The notes under the pieces: generated by a model
What the model was told of the DNA's origin: nothing
Databases searched by the model: none
Seen by the model: only the letters and a program-made list of their open reading frames with translations
Shown here: piece by piece, positions 46,582 to 57,066 of the stretch
How the letters are laid out: each line of letters starts with the position of its first letter
How positions within the stretch are numbered: the stretch's first letter is position 1
NCBI GenBank assembly: GCA_033220425.1
Contig: CM065649.1
Coordinates: 868,001 to 932,000 of the forward strand
Direction: 5' to 3'
DNA length: 64,000 nt
Source of the DNA: Lepraria neglecta
Lineage: Eukaryota > Ascomycota > Lecanoromycetes > Lecanorales > Stereocaulaceae
Program-made: the position numbers and the translations under genes

Positions 46582-48317
46582 CTTGTTAGCACTGCACAGA
46601 ACCACGGATGCAATCATGGTGACGATGCCATGCCATGTGGTAAAGACGCAATCAAACAGTACGACGTGGAGGTAGATGGGATTATAGGGAGAACGCCTGG
46701 CGCTCACCATACATTCACACTCCAGACTCCCTGGTTGCAGGACCGATAGCGAAACTGCAAAGCTAATTACAAGCCTAAAGCGAAGCGCTGTGCCCTCCTC
46801 TTTCCCTGGACGATTGATTGGCGACTCGACTTGATGTGGGCCTCCCACTCTGGGCCTTCCTGGGTCCCGTTTGAGGTCAAACGGTGGCTTTTGGGCGCTT
46901 ATAGATCGGATTGGTTATGTCGTCTTGAATTGATGATGGAGAAGTATTACTTGAGGCAGTGAGGAAAGGAGGAGTGTGAGAGAAGTCGGGTGGTGTTTCA
47001 GAGGGCCAATGAGGATCTGTTGGTGGGGAGAAGACCCAAGTCAGCGCTTCCACGCAACCAATCAGCACGACATATCGCAATAGCCGCCCAGAATATGCAG
47101 TCTATCCGTAAGTACAGAGATCCAATAACCTACTGGATTGAGAAGGCGGCAGCCCGGATTTCAAGAGCAAAGGTTGTGTGGCGAAATTGGACTCGAAGAC
47201 GTGTGTAACAGTGTGCGCTGAAGAAGAGTAAGCTGGGGAAGAGAGCCTCACGCCTCCACGCCTCCGGGCCTCCGGCCGCTGGATCAACAGACGATTATTT
47301 TGTGTGATACCTATCAGATATCGATGGGGAAAGGGGTTCGGTTTTAGCAACGTCTAGTGAGTTTTAAAAATCTATCAATAGTTGCGTTTTGCCTCTTATG
47401 TCCTTAGCCGCAAGCCTCTTCCACGCAACCAATCGGTGCCGGCCTTCACACCAACAGTGCAATTTCTCAGACATGTTTTGACTCACATTTGCTTCGTACG
47501 CAAGCAACATCTTTCAAACGTTGAGTGAAACATGTGTCCTTAAATTATCCAGCTCCTACGTTGTACAGTGAGGCAGTGAAAGCATGTTTGACTCCAACAA
47601 AAAGCGGCCAACCATCTTTTTATGGCCGAGTCAGCCGGTCAACGTTCTCCCCAGGAAGCTACTATGATCAGCCTCGATTTTTCGCCACAAGCGAGGAATC
47701 ACAATGAAGATATGCCACATCCTCCTCAGCGCTTATGGGAGAATTTGGTGTTGGAATGATTACAATTCGAAGGTTATGACACCAATCTTTTTCTTTAAGT
47801 TTGTGCTCATAATATCCTTGCTTCTGTTCTGTCTATGTTTTGGCCACTTTCGCGCTCTGCGTATTCCATATCATCTGAGCTATTTTTCTACATTGTGGAC
47901 AAAGGGGAAGCTGCCGCAGTCAAATTCCTCCTCACTGTTCTTATTTCAACAGCTTCACTGCAATCCATTCTCCATTCTCCATTCTCCATTCTCCATTCTC
48001 CATTCTCCATTCTCCATTCTCCATTGGCCGAACACCCAAGCCTCAGATCGGTTTGAGGGATCGACCTGCGCACACCATCTTTCCTTTTACATAAATACAT
48101 ACATACATACAAAAGAGATCACGAATGATTTGGCTCGGGACAGTCTCCTGGGAAGCCTCCCTCATGGCTCAATCACCGCATGATAAAATTTGGAAAGGCA
48201 CGGGCAATTGCAAGCACTTGACATTAGCGAGTGTGAAGCGCTCCCCGTTTGCGACATAAAGTTCCTTGACACACAGATCAACCTGGTGAACTCATGATGC
48301 AATGAAGCACAGGCGAA
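46582..48317. other. intergenic with minisatellite
   Basis: About 1.7 kb upstream of the phosphatase gene. It contains the 7-base minisatellite described separately and a short tacatacatacatac run near 48093. No gene is supported. Confidence 0.4.
47967..48022 (+). repeat. 7-base minisatellite, eight perfect ATTCTCC units
   Basis: Eight head-to-tail units of attctcc without a mismatch, followed by a partial unit. Perfect copies indicate recent expansion. It is internal and not telomeric in sequence. Confidence 0.95.
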
Positions 48318-49440
48318 ATGCCCATCACAGAAGAACGAACCAGCGATCCCGAAGTAATGGCAGCGGCAGATTCGCTGAAATCAATCATAGACATTGGCGG
48401 TTACTTTGTCGATGGGACAGGCTTCGGCAAGACAATCACAGCATTGCTGTTCGCCTCGTACTACTGTCTCTACTGAGATCGCAGCGCCGGCCACAAGCCA
48501 ATACTCATTGTTGCTTCCAATGGCGCTGTCTTTGGACAATGGTTTGACGTTATATGGGATCACTTCCATGATCTCGAGCTCATCATCTCCAACGACGACA
48601 AACCCCCAGATGCCAAGTTCTTGGACAACTGGGTAACATCTACCGCCCTGAAGGAGGCACCTGACTCGTTAGACAAGTGGTCAGAAAATCTCTGATACGT
48701 CTTCGACACCATCATCTCGCCCTACGATACGCACGAGGACCGGACTATGACCGTGAAATGGCTGAAGACAAAGAAAAAGACATCAGATATCAGAGAAGGC
48801 TTGGTGAATAGGACATCAAGGAGGAAGCGGCACTTTGATGAGGAGCCAGTCTTTACCACGCGCTGGAAGAACATTTTCATTATGACCATCTTGGACGAGG
48901 GTCACCGGCTTCGCCACCTTAGTACAAAGACGTACGCCAGCATTATACAGCTAGAGGTGACTATCGACTGCCTGCTCACTGCCACCCTAGGGATGAATAC
49001 ACCATTGGTAAGACTACTGGACCTTTAGATTGATGTGAGGCACGGATGCTGATAGCTCTAGGACGTGCTCGGTGGACTCATGCTGCTATGGCCGTCAGTG
49101 GGAGGAAGCTATCAAAGCAGATAAAGAGGCGATAGGGTGGATCATCATAGCAGTACTGGCGTCTTTCTTGGGTGAAGCAAGCCAACAGGACGACACAATC
49201 ACAGAGACTGGAGCTGGAGCATGAGCATCGACATCTGCCGTTCCAGTAGCCACGGCAAGTGACGATTTTGATGGTAATTGACCCAAATAATTATCCATCA
49301 AACTCATTCAGACTAACAAAAGCCAGAAAAATGGCTCAATGCCTTACCCGATAGGCACAGATCTATACCTCTACAGCGTCGAAATGCCTTAAACACATCG
49401 ATCCTCACTTTCGCAGACCCTTGATTTATCCTTAAATGTC
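48318..49440 (+). pseudogene. SNF2-type helicase pseudogene fragment
   Basis: One frame runs from ATG 48318 to about 49014 with two internal TGA codons (about 48474 and 48693). Helicase motifs are visible: DGTGFGKT (motif I; relatives have GxGKT), a PILIVASNGAVFGQW motif Ia-like segment, LDEGHRLRH (DEAH-type motif II) and LLTATLGMN (motif III, normally LTATP). A probable intron (49009-49062) leads to DVLGGLMLLWP, as in Rad5-like SNF2 proteins, after which the frame breaks; a further coding-like stretch (KWLNALPDRHRS) occurs near 49325-49420. Only the first helicase lobe is present. Both TGAs could come from CGA. Ancestral role: ATP-driven chromatin remodelling. Confidence 0.7.
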
Positions 49441-49808
49441 GACATTGGAGCGGCGAATCAGCCGCTCACTGCTCTATTCTTGGAATAAACACAGCCAATC
49501 AAGACATCAAAGCTGAACCTCCTCCATTCCTAACTCAACTCACCGCAGAGCAGACACATGACACTCCCAGAATTTTCAATTTCTTGCGGTGCTGCAGCCG
49601 CGTCCTCGTCGCCACGGGTGCTAACAATACTTCTCTCAAAGGCTTAGGCTTGGGGCCGTGCTATCCTTGTCTCTATCCATACAGTGTCACACTTCCGCAG
49701 CCAATTCCAACCTCTATGCGCCTTTCCCAACAACCAAGATAAACTTTTTCCAATGTCCACAACGTGAAGAGCTTCTAAATACCGGTTTCCCTTCCATTCC
49801 CCGCCAGA
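49441..49808. other. intergenic, possible tail of helicase pseudogene
   Basis: A short coding-like frame without a start (RILNFLRCCSRVLV, about 49561-49740) may be another remnant of the helicase gene. Otherwise nothing is seen. Confidence 0.3.
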
Positions 49809-50372
49809 TCATTCAGCCATTGTGAGATTGGCCTCACCACCCGGCGCATCTTGTACCAATCCGCCTCCCGTCCCGTTCACGTCGACAGTCGTATTCCCCA
49901 ACCCATCACCAACCGTCCCCAACGGCCCCGTCTTCCTTTTCAACGTCAACTTGACCACCTTCCTTGGCCCCACTACGACTTTCCCCACAGTCGCGGACTC
50001 GGGGCTCGTACCGACCAGACATTCCTTGATCAGCTCTTTTGCTGCAGACGCTACGTATTTCGTTGCAAAAATATCCATTCTCCCCGCCGGCGCGTCGACA
50101 ACCAAATCGCAGTTGTTTATCGAGTAAGAGGAGAAAGAATAAGGGAGCCAGTAGCCGTGGCCCGGTGCTCGTGGCTGCCGGGACCATACTTGTGGGGTAT
50201 TTCCTTCTTTACTGGCAGCTTCGGTGATTTCGTTGAGAACCGTTAGGCAGTCTGAGAGTGTTGGGAGGGAGGATGCTGGGGGTGGGGGAAGGGTGCATTC
50301 CGGAGGAGCAGGGTTGGCTTGGGATCGAGTGAGGATGGGGATAAGGAGGGTAAGGAAAAGATAGGCAAGCAT
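49809..50372 (-). CDS. secreted protein, tandem paralogue A
   Basis: One exon, 187 residues. ATG 50372 was chosen because it begins directly with the signal peptide MLAYLFLTLLIPILTRSQA and aligns with paralogue B; an upstream Met at 50405 would add eleven polar residues. The mature chain has PECTLPPPP, LSDCLTVLNEI, PQVWSR, PGHGYWLP, NNCDLVVDAP, MDIFATKYV and ECLVGTSP, so four cysteines at matching positions, followed by VGKVVVGPRKVVKLTLKRK and a Gly/Asn-rich tail with glycosylation sites. No known domain. Secreted, four-cysteine fungal protein; a role outside the cell (effector or surface) is inference. Confidence 0.8.
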   Translation of the reverse strand: MLAYLFLTLLIPILTRSQANPAPPECTLPPPPASSLPTLSDCLTVLNEITEAASKEGNTPQVWSRQPRAPGHGYWLPYSFSSYSINNCDLVVDAPAGRMDIFATKYVASAAKELIKECLVGTSPESATVGKVVVGPRKVVKLTLKRKTGPLGTVGDGLGNTTVDVNGTGGGLVQDAPGGEANLTMAE

Positions 50373-50783
50373 CTTTAGGTGGCGATGGCGCTGTGGAAAT
50401 CTCAATGTCAGCCTAGTAACTCAGTGTGTGAGATCAAGTTGAATACATTGGAGATCAGTGCTGGCAAATCGTGGATATTTCTGTGTAGCGCAAATAGCAG
50501 CGGATCGACGGCGCGAAAAGTGCTGCAGGAACATGACGGTAAGGAATGGTTCTCTAACATCACTAACCTATCCCGCCAATTCTCAAACACATCTATGCAG
50601 TATGCGCTCAAAGACCCGGTCGAGCTCTGTTTCAATCGTTTTGTCACTCAAGTTCCATTTTTCTTCGCCATGCTTTTACAAATATTTTCAAATTATATGC
50701 GCCTCGCTAACACTAAAATGCACTTCTCCTTTGCTCAAGCCTTGCTAGTATCCAAAGATTCTTAACTCCCATCTTCTTCCAGG
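50373..50783. other. spacer between tandem paralogues
   Basis: 411 bases, holding the promoter of paralogue A and the 3' end of B. A short plus-strand open frame here is not supported as a gene. Confidence 0.4.
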
Positions 50784-51353
50784 TCATTCAGCCAGCTTGG
50801 TATCAATCCCACTTCCCAGCGCCCCCTCTGTCAACACCACCTCCGTCCCATTGAAACGTACAACCGTATTTCCCACCCCAGCACCAATTCCAGCCCTCAC
50901 CTTCTTCCTCAACCTCAACACGACTACCTGCTTCGGCCCCACCTTCACCGTCCCCAACGTCGGACGCTCCGTACCATGTTGAATCAAGCACTCATTAACC
51001 AGCACACCCACAGCACTCCAAATACTACTCATGGGAAAAATATCCATAACATCATCATTTATCGTATCGACAACGACCTCGCACTGATTCGACTCGGCAG
51101 GTGATGAGAAGGAGCTGGGGAGTTTAATGCCGTGGCCGGGCAGGAGGGGAGCGCGGGACCATACTTGCGGTATGTCTCTTTTCATCCTTGTAATGACGGC
51201 AATGGCGTTGACCACCGTCAGGCAATCTGGGAGGGATGGGAGGAGAGAAGGGGGAGGGGGAGGGATGGTGCACTCTGGTGTCTCAGGAATTTCGTTGGCT
51301 TGTGTAGCGGCGAGGGAGGTAAGCATGAGGAAGGTGGAGGCTAGCATCGTCAT
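50784..51353 (-). CDS. secreted protein, tandem paralogue B
   Basis: One exon, 189 residues. Signal peptide MTMLASTFLMLTSLAATQA; then PECTIPPPP, LPDCLTVVNAI, PQVWSR, PGHGIKLP, NQCEVVVDTI, MDIFPMSSI and ECLIQHG, i.e. the same four cysteines and the same order of blocks as paralogue A. The C-terminal VGTVKVGPKQ-like strand, a GNTVV-x-FNGT motif and the final LAE are also shared (A ends NLTMAE, B ends TKLAE). By eye about a third to two fifths of residues agree, so the duplication is old and both copies stay open, arguing for selection on both. Function unknown. Confidence 0.8.
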   Translation of the reverse strand: MTMLASTFLMLTSLAATQANEIPETPECTIPPPPPSLLPSLPDCLTVVNAIAVITRMKRDIPQVWSRAPLLPGHGIKLPSSFSSPAESNQCEVVVDTINDDVMDIFPMSSIWSAVGVLVNECLIQHGTERPTLGTVKVGPKQVVVLRLRKKVRAGIGAGVGNTVVRFNGTEVVLTEGALGSGIDTKLAE

Positions 51354-54044
51354 CTGGGGGGGGTGGTGGCACTATGGAATTCGTAGGCGAAGCCTGTGGA
51401 TCTTGTATTATAGGGGAGCGCAAGTAGGACCAGCCCGAGGGCGCGAAAAGCGCATTAGACACATGAGGACATAGAACACTGTCTCAGCTGTAGAAAAGAG
51501 GGATGCCTGTGGATGCGGCGCATGCTGCGTCGCCAAAAAGAAGCCTTTCGTTCAGTGTCAGGTTGGTGAGGCTTCCCAGGGCAGCGCCCCTATATTCGCC
51601 ACCATTGCGCAGGCTTCGCCATTCTGTTCGGTAGATTCATAACAAGCTGCTGATGATCAGATCATTGAAGTCTTGCGCAACCAATAGCGTAGAGGAGACA
51701 AAGGAACAACAACAAGGGCTGAGAGCGGAGATTTTCCCCCGTAGTTTACTCTGAAAGAGTGACTGGTCTGCGACTTCCTAGATTGTGTACTCCACCTGCC
51801 TGGTCTTGCGCTTTATCTCTGGGTAGATACAGTTCTACTACTACCTACAATAATGTTCCCGCACATCCGCATTAATCTCGGAGTGTTTCTTGCTGCAATG
51901 CCTGCAATACATCTCTGTCAACATTCACATCCTGGCGGGCTTTCCCCAGCTTCCCTGCGCAGACTTCAGTAATGGCAACCTTGTTTTGACTTACTAGGTG
52001 CGGTACCATTAGCTCACAAAGAAAAAATTTAAGTGCTGTTGAAAGTCTGGTACTGGACCCTTTTCTTGCAAACTTTGTAGGCTTCGCCACTAGGAAGGAA
52101 CACTCACGCTATTGCAGCAGCAGCATCGCAATGTCTCTGCGGATAAAGTTTGCTTCAAAATCTCGTAATCCTTGGCCCATCCCCGTTTTCTGTATGTTGA
52201 TATCCCAGGTTTTGGTGCTGCGAAAATTCAAAAGAGTTCTGCAGCCTCGTTTTGCACTAATTCCTAACTTGCTGTCCACTCAGAAATATTCGAATGTTTT
52301 CACCAGAGTCTTGGCAATAGTACTTAACGCCTCTCCCCCCCCCAGATTTCTTTTTCCTTTCTTTCTTCCCTTCTCGCTTCACTTGCTATATTTACTATCT
52401 AAGCCATCTTCAGTTGTCTTCTTTTCCTTTTGATTATATACTTTATCTAAACCATCTTCAGAGGCAAGGGGCAATGCCCTCACTATTATCTTCTTACTAG
52501 TCTTTTCTTTTCTTTTCCTTTTCTCTCTCAGACATCCGGAACTGGCTGATCCTGTCGTCCTCTTCATGCCATTTATCTCCTGATCTATTTTCGTACCGCA
52601 ACGGCGAGCTCGACCTTGACGTGGTGTTGCGGCTTAAGCCCTCCGGGGTGACCAACAGAGCTCATTTCGTTTGTCAAAACGATTCAGATCATATCAGCGT
52701 CCTTCGTGCCATCTATGATCATCTATGCTGCCGTGATACCTTCTCTTGTTGCCGCCATGCTTCCACCTTGCCGTCCTTGTCTTATTTTTTCTTCATGCTG
52801 TGACACCTTCCTATCCCATCTCTTCGTATTGCCATCCCATCCTCTTCCTATCCCGTCCCATCTCATTCCTATCTCATTCCAGGTCCTCATATTGCCCACC
52901 CCTTCCATTACCCATGCCCATGCCCATGTCGTCCTTCCATCTTCATGTCATCTCTTCCTTATGTCAACTCTTTCCCAGGTCGCCCTTCTTTTATGCCGTT
53001 GCCTCCTTCATGTCACTCTTCCCTATATCATCTCTTCTTCATGCTCTTTCTCTCTCATGCCACCCTATCTTCGTGTCATCCTTCTATCGTAGTACCATCC
53101 CATGCCTTGCCCAAGTCATCTTCATTCTTGTGCCCCTTCTTTACACCCTGCCACCCGCTTCTCATACCATATCTTCATCAGGCTGTTGCTTCCTTATCTT
53201 ATCCTTCATCCTCAATACCACCCCTTCTCTACACAGCCCATCCTCCAGCCATCCGTTCTGCAACCTTTTTCCATCTCATGCCCTCCTCAATACACCCTCT
53301 CACCCTCTAGTTACCTTCATCTTCCTATTTCCCTTCTACTAAGTTTGCTGTGTTTTCTTCCCCAACATAATCTTGGCCTTGCAGCGGCGTTAGGGCTTAA
53401 ATCCTCTTTCGAGTGGTAACCAAGAAGATCAGTCTCCGTATATCTTTCTTCCTTTCCTTTTCTCCCGCCTTCTATTCTTCGTCCTTGTCTTATACCTTGC
53501 GCCTTGTGTTGCTTTCTTGCTCTGCGTCTTTGCGTGTCTGTTCTGGCTTGGTTTTGTTTGGGTTTGATTTGTTTTGTTTTATCGCTTTGCTCTTTCCTTT
53601 TTGCTTTTGCAGTTCTTTCCGTAGTTCCGTAGCCCCATTCGTAGTCCCCTTGGTAGTTTCCTTCTTTTAATCATATATATATGCGCAGAAAGGCTTACCA
53701 ATACATTAACATTTGTCAAGAAGGTCGCATAATATTCTACTTTTTCCCTACGTTATATAATTTAGCGGCTTTGCGCTGAGAGACGTTGTCTTTCGCGTCT
53801 TTCTAGCGCCTATAGGTAAGATCTATACGCTTGCCTGGTGCTAGATCTAGTGGGTCAGAGGCTTAGAGGGCGGGGGACGTCTCTTAGGCATATCGAGACT
53901 ATTAGTGGTGTTATTAGTATTGAATAAATTGAATAAGTAGGTCAAAAATCTGAAAATTGGGTGGTCAGCCCTATAGGGTGGCCCACTGAGCATGCATGGT
54001 GAGCGCGAGCAGCTCCACTGCTATATTCTAGCCACTTTCTTGGA
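51354..54044. other. gene-poor, pyrimidine-rich region
   Basis: About 2.7 kb. From about 52330 to 53680 the plus strand is dominated by C and T, with cat/ctt/ccc motifs; the long open frames there are by-products of composition, since stop codons need purines. Two related 19-base motifs, ctatctaagccatcttcag (52397) and ttatctaaaccatcttcag (52444), and two gcggctt/ggcttaa-type motifs (52630, 53384) suggest repeat-derived DNA. A near-palindrome lies at 53966-53986. No gene is supported. Confidence 0.5.
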
Positions 54045-55428
54045 ATGACGACCATGGCGAAACGCAAGCACCCAGACTCTCAACCAAACGATGGCCTCTA
54101 CAACAAGCGCTCGCGCCTCAATCAAGCCGATGGCAGCGACGACAGTCCCAGTTCGCAAGCCAAAATCGATCCGACGTACGGGCAAAGAGGTGCTTTTCCT
54201 GGACTTGACGACAACGTAGAGGATGGGCTCTTCTATGGCCCAGCTAGTGATGGGCTGCAGTATCTGCGGATGGTCAGGTAAGCAAGTACAGTCAAGCTCC
54301 AAAGAATGAGTGCTGAGACTCGATATTTCCAGAGCGTGAACGGAACTGCTTGCTAACGGCGGTACATTTCTCTACAGATCTGAGGCCAAAACGGTCCCGA
54401 ACCTACTCGTCGCTCCTTCTTCACCTACATCCCATTCGCAGAGGGAAAATCTCTATGAAGACTACCCCCAAGGCTACTACGCAGACGGGGCATATACCGC
54501 TCTCCCCATTCCCTCCTCCAACGGCGCTCGGCCTAAGCACGACCAAGAAGACGACATAGACCCACAAGAAGCCTACTACACCTCCCTCTGCGCCCGTTTC
54601 GAAGAGCTAAGCTCCATCCTCCAAACCCCTCCACTCCCTCCAGACGCGAACCTAATCGGGCAGCCGCTATCATGGTGGAATTCTTCGCATTGGCGGAACA
54701 GGATTCTGAAGACTACACCGCAAATGTCCAAGCTCGCTGAATTCCCGCAGGATATGATTATTCGCGGGCTTGAGGTTCTGGAGACTGTGTTGGATTCTGG
54801 GAATTTGAGGTCTGGGAAGGGGAAGAATGTTGGGGCTTGGGCGTGGGGTTTGCTGGGGAGGTGTAGGGAGGTGGGACAGATGGGTAGTGAGGAGGTGGGG
54901 GTGCTGAGGAGTCTAGGGAAGAGGGCTGTGTGGTTGTTGAGGAGGATTGCTGCGGGCGAGGCGGTTGGTGGCGAGGAGGACGAAGAGGGGGAGGAGCCAG
55001 AAGTGGACGGCCAGACTGAAGAACAGGACGACGAGGAGGGCGAGGTCGAGGATGGAGAACAAGATGAATTGGCAGATGAAGAAGAGGGTATACTCACGAA
55101 TAGCGACGAAGCTACGGACGGCGTCCCGGGGCTTACCTCGCACAATGGGGGGCAGGACGGTGCTTTGGAGAAAATTAAGGGGCGCATGCTTACAACTCTT
55201 GACTCTACTCAGGGGGTGGAGCCCGATATAGGAAGTCTCACTCGGGCTAATGACCCCGACACTCAGCACGAAGAAGGGAATGAGCCAGCAGAGCCGGCAA
55301 GGACTTCGGATTCTGAGAATGTGCATGCTACGCTTGATATGCTGGTCACCATTGTTGGGAAGTTCTACGGGCAGAAGGACTTGTTAGATGGGAGATTACT
55401 ATGGGATGAGATAGACAGCACACAGTGA
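54045..55428 (+). CDS. Gemin2/SIP1-like SMN-complex protein
   Basis: Exons 54045-54277 and 54378-55428, split by a 100-base intron, give 427 residues. A second ATG at 54054 (ccatgg context, MAKRKHPDS) may be the true start. The Gemin2 signature is LQYLRMVRSEAKTVPNLLVA across the splice, comparable with human YLRRVQIEAAQCPDVVVA; then HWRNRILKTTP, a helical bundle (GLEVLETVLD, WGLLGRCREV, LRSLGKRAVWLLRRIAAGE), a long acidic insert (about 300-345) and a C-terminal LVTIVGKFYGQKDLLDG, as in human LICLVSRYFDQRDLAD. Gemin2 helps load Sm proteins on snRNAs in the cytoplasm; SMN itself is not encoded here. The acidic insert is a fungal peculiarity. Confidence 0.75.
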
Positions 55429-55607
55429 TATGACCTCATTGTCAACTGAATTGCCTGGCTCCATTGCATCATACCGGGGTATCTCGCTCTAAAAGTGCCA
55501 AGCTTATTGTACAGACATGGGGTATCAAGCCGCTCTTTCGTCTCACTCATAAGTTCATATCCACATGCAAGCTTTTCATCCAGGTCCATCGACCATCCAA
55601 TGCATGC

Positions 55608-56826
55608 TTAACGTGTGCCAAAGAACGCAACCCCAGCATCATCCTCGGAGATCTCAGCGTCAGGTCCATCCTCTCTTGCAAGCGCTTTCAACAGCTCGTC
55701 AATCTCAGCCATGCCTTCGGTTCCATTCTTTGTGTTCATCCACCCAAGTTTTCGATGTACACCCAACCTTCTCAGCTTGCTGAACTTCCCTTCCATACCC
55801 ACAATCGTGTCCGCGATCCATTCAGGACTAAAATCGACGCACTCGGCTGGTTCGAAACAGTCCAGATCCAGTCTCGTAAGGAATTTGCATTCAGGTTGGC
55901 CGCTTTCCCCTGCAGTGAAGAACAATGGTCCCACGAAATCCAAGGAGATTTTCAAGTGATGTAAATTTGGTGCCAGGTCCGTGATATTGGTAAGAAGATC
56001 ATGACCCAATCGAAGTCCGGGTAAGGGGGCTACTATCTCGAGGTATTGCAGCTGCGAGCCTATTTGATTCAGCAGCGGACTGATGAAAAGCATAGAAAGG
56101 TGGGGACAATTGCCGATGCTGAGATAGCTGAGGGAGCGTGGTAGGGTGCTGAGGCCGAGTGCAGATTCGTCATGTAATCCTCCGCTTATGTGTAATTCGC
56201 GGAGCTTAGAAGGCCAGGAGTATATCAAGACGTCCCTGCTTGAATCGTGTGCTGATGAGCGAGGCAGGTGTAGGCTCTCTAGCTTCGAGAGCGTGCTCGT
56301 GGAGCGTAGGAGATCGGACATAGCTATGGACTCTGAGACGAAGGAGAGATTCAGACGACCAAGGTTGGAGCATTTTGAGAGCGCTGCGAGGCAATTGACC
56401 CTATGACTATCAATAAAGACTGAAAGCTCGCTTCGGCATAGCCTATGCGTACGCAAAAGATGCCTGAGGAGCCACGAACTCCTCCAAATTTCCCTTCACC
56501 CTCCCCAACAGTCTCGCTGTCAAACTCTTGCTTCCATTATGGACTAAAAGGCTCATGTCCAGCTTTCGTACCAGCGCCGCGAGGCCATTGACTCGAACAT
56601 GGGCATTTACTGATGGGCAGATTGCCTTAACGAACCCATCGAAATTTTTGCCGTCGATGGCGGGACTGTTGTATAGGAAAGCGACTGAGGATTTGTACCA
56701 GGAGTTCGAGACGAGAGTACAGGAGTGGAGGGTAGGTTGATAGGTGGCGAGGTAGGAGAAGATGTTTTGGAGGATTTCGGGGGGTAGAATGTCTTGGTTT
56801 GCCATGTTTTGAGGGTATGAGCCCAT
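55608..56826 (-). CDS. F-box protein with leucine-rich repeats
   Basis: Exons 56453-56826 and 55608-56400, separated by a 52-base intron (gtacgc...catag), give 388 residues. The F-box is at about residues 7-50: DILPPEILQNIFSYLA with LVSNSWYKSSVAFLYNSP. After it come irregular leucine-rich stretches (CLAALSKCSNLGRLNLSFVS, LSKLESLHLPRSS, PSKLRELHISGG, LSYLSIGNCPHLSMLF) that would form the substrate-recognition face. It likely works in an SCF ubiquitin ligase by binding Skp1 through the F-box; the target is unknown. Two close start codons exist (56826 and 56808). Confidence 0.82.
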
Positions 56827-57066
56827 GGAAGTTATCTCGATGTTGGGTATATTTCCCGTTGAATGAGAAGTTTGAGAGGCTAATAGGACATGTAGAGGGA
56901 AGCTGCATGGGCTAGGAACTCTTGGCTTTGCATGATCTGAGGTTGACAATCTCTGTAAATGGACGCATGTTGTGGCAGTGTTCCGTAAAAGTTCAATAAC
57001 ATTTGCGAGGTGAAATATATGCCAAGACCTTATCGATAACCGCATGTACTTTCCCAATCCGGAAGC

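Noticed and set aside
46990-47208. Short plus-strand frame upstream of the phosphatase gene
   Set aside because: No domain, no conserved feature, probably chance.
52746-53342. Long open frames coding Ser/Pro/His-rich proteins in 52.7-53.7 kb
   Set aside because: Three overlapping plus frames are open at once because the DNA is nearly free of purines; this is composition and not coding.
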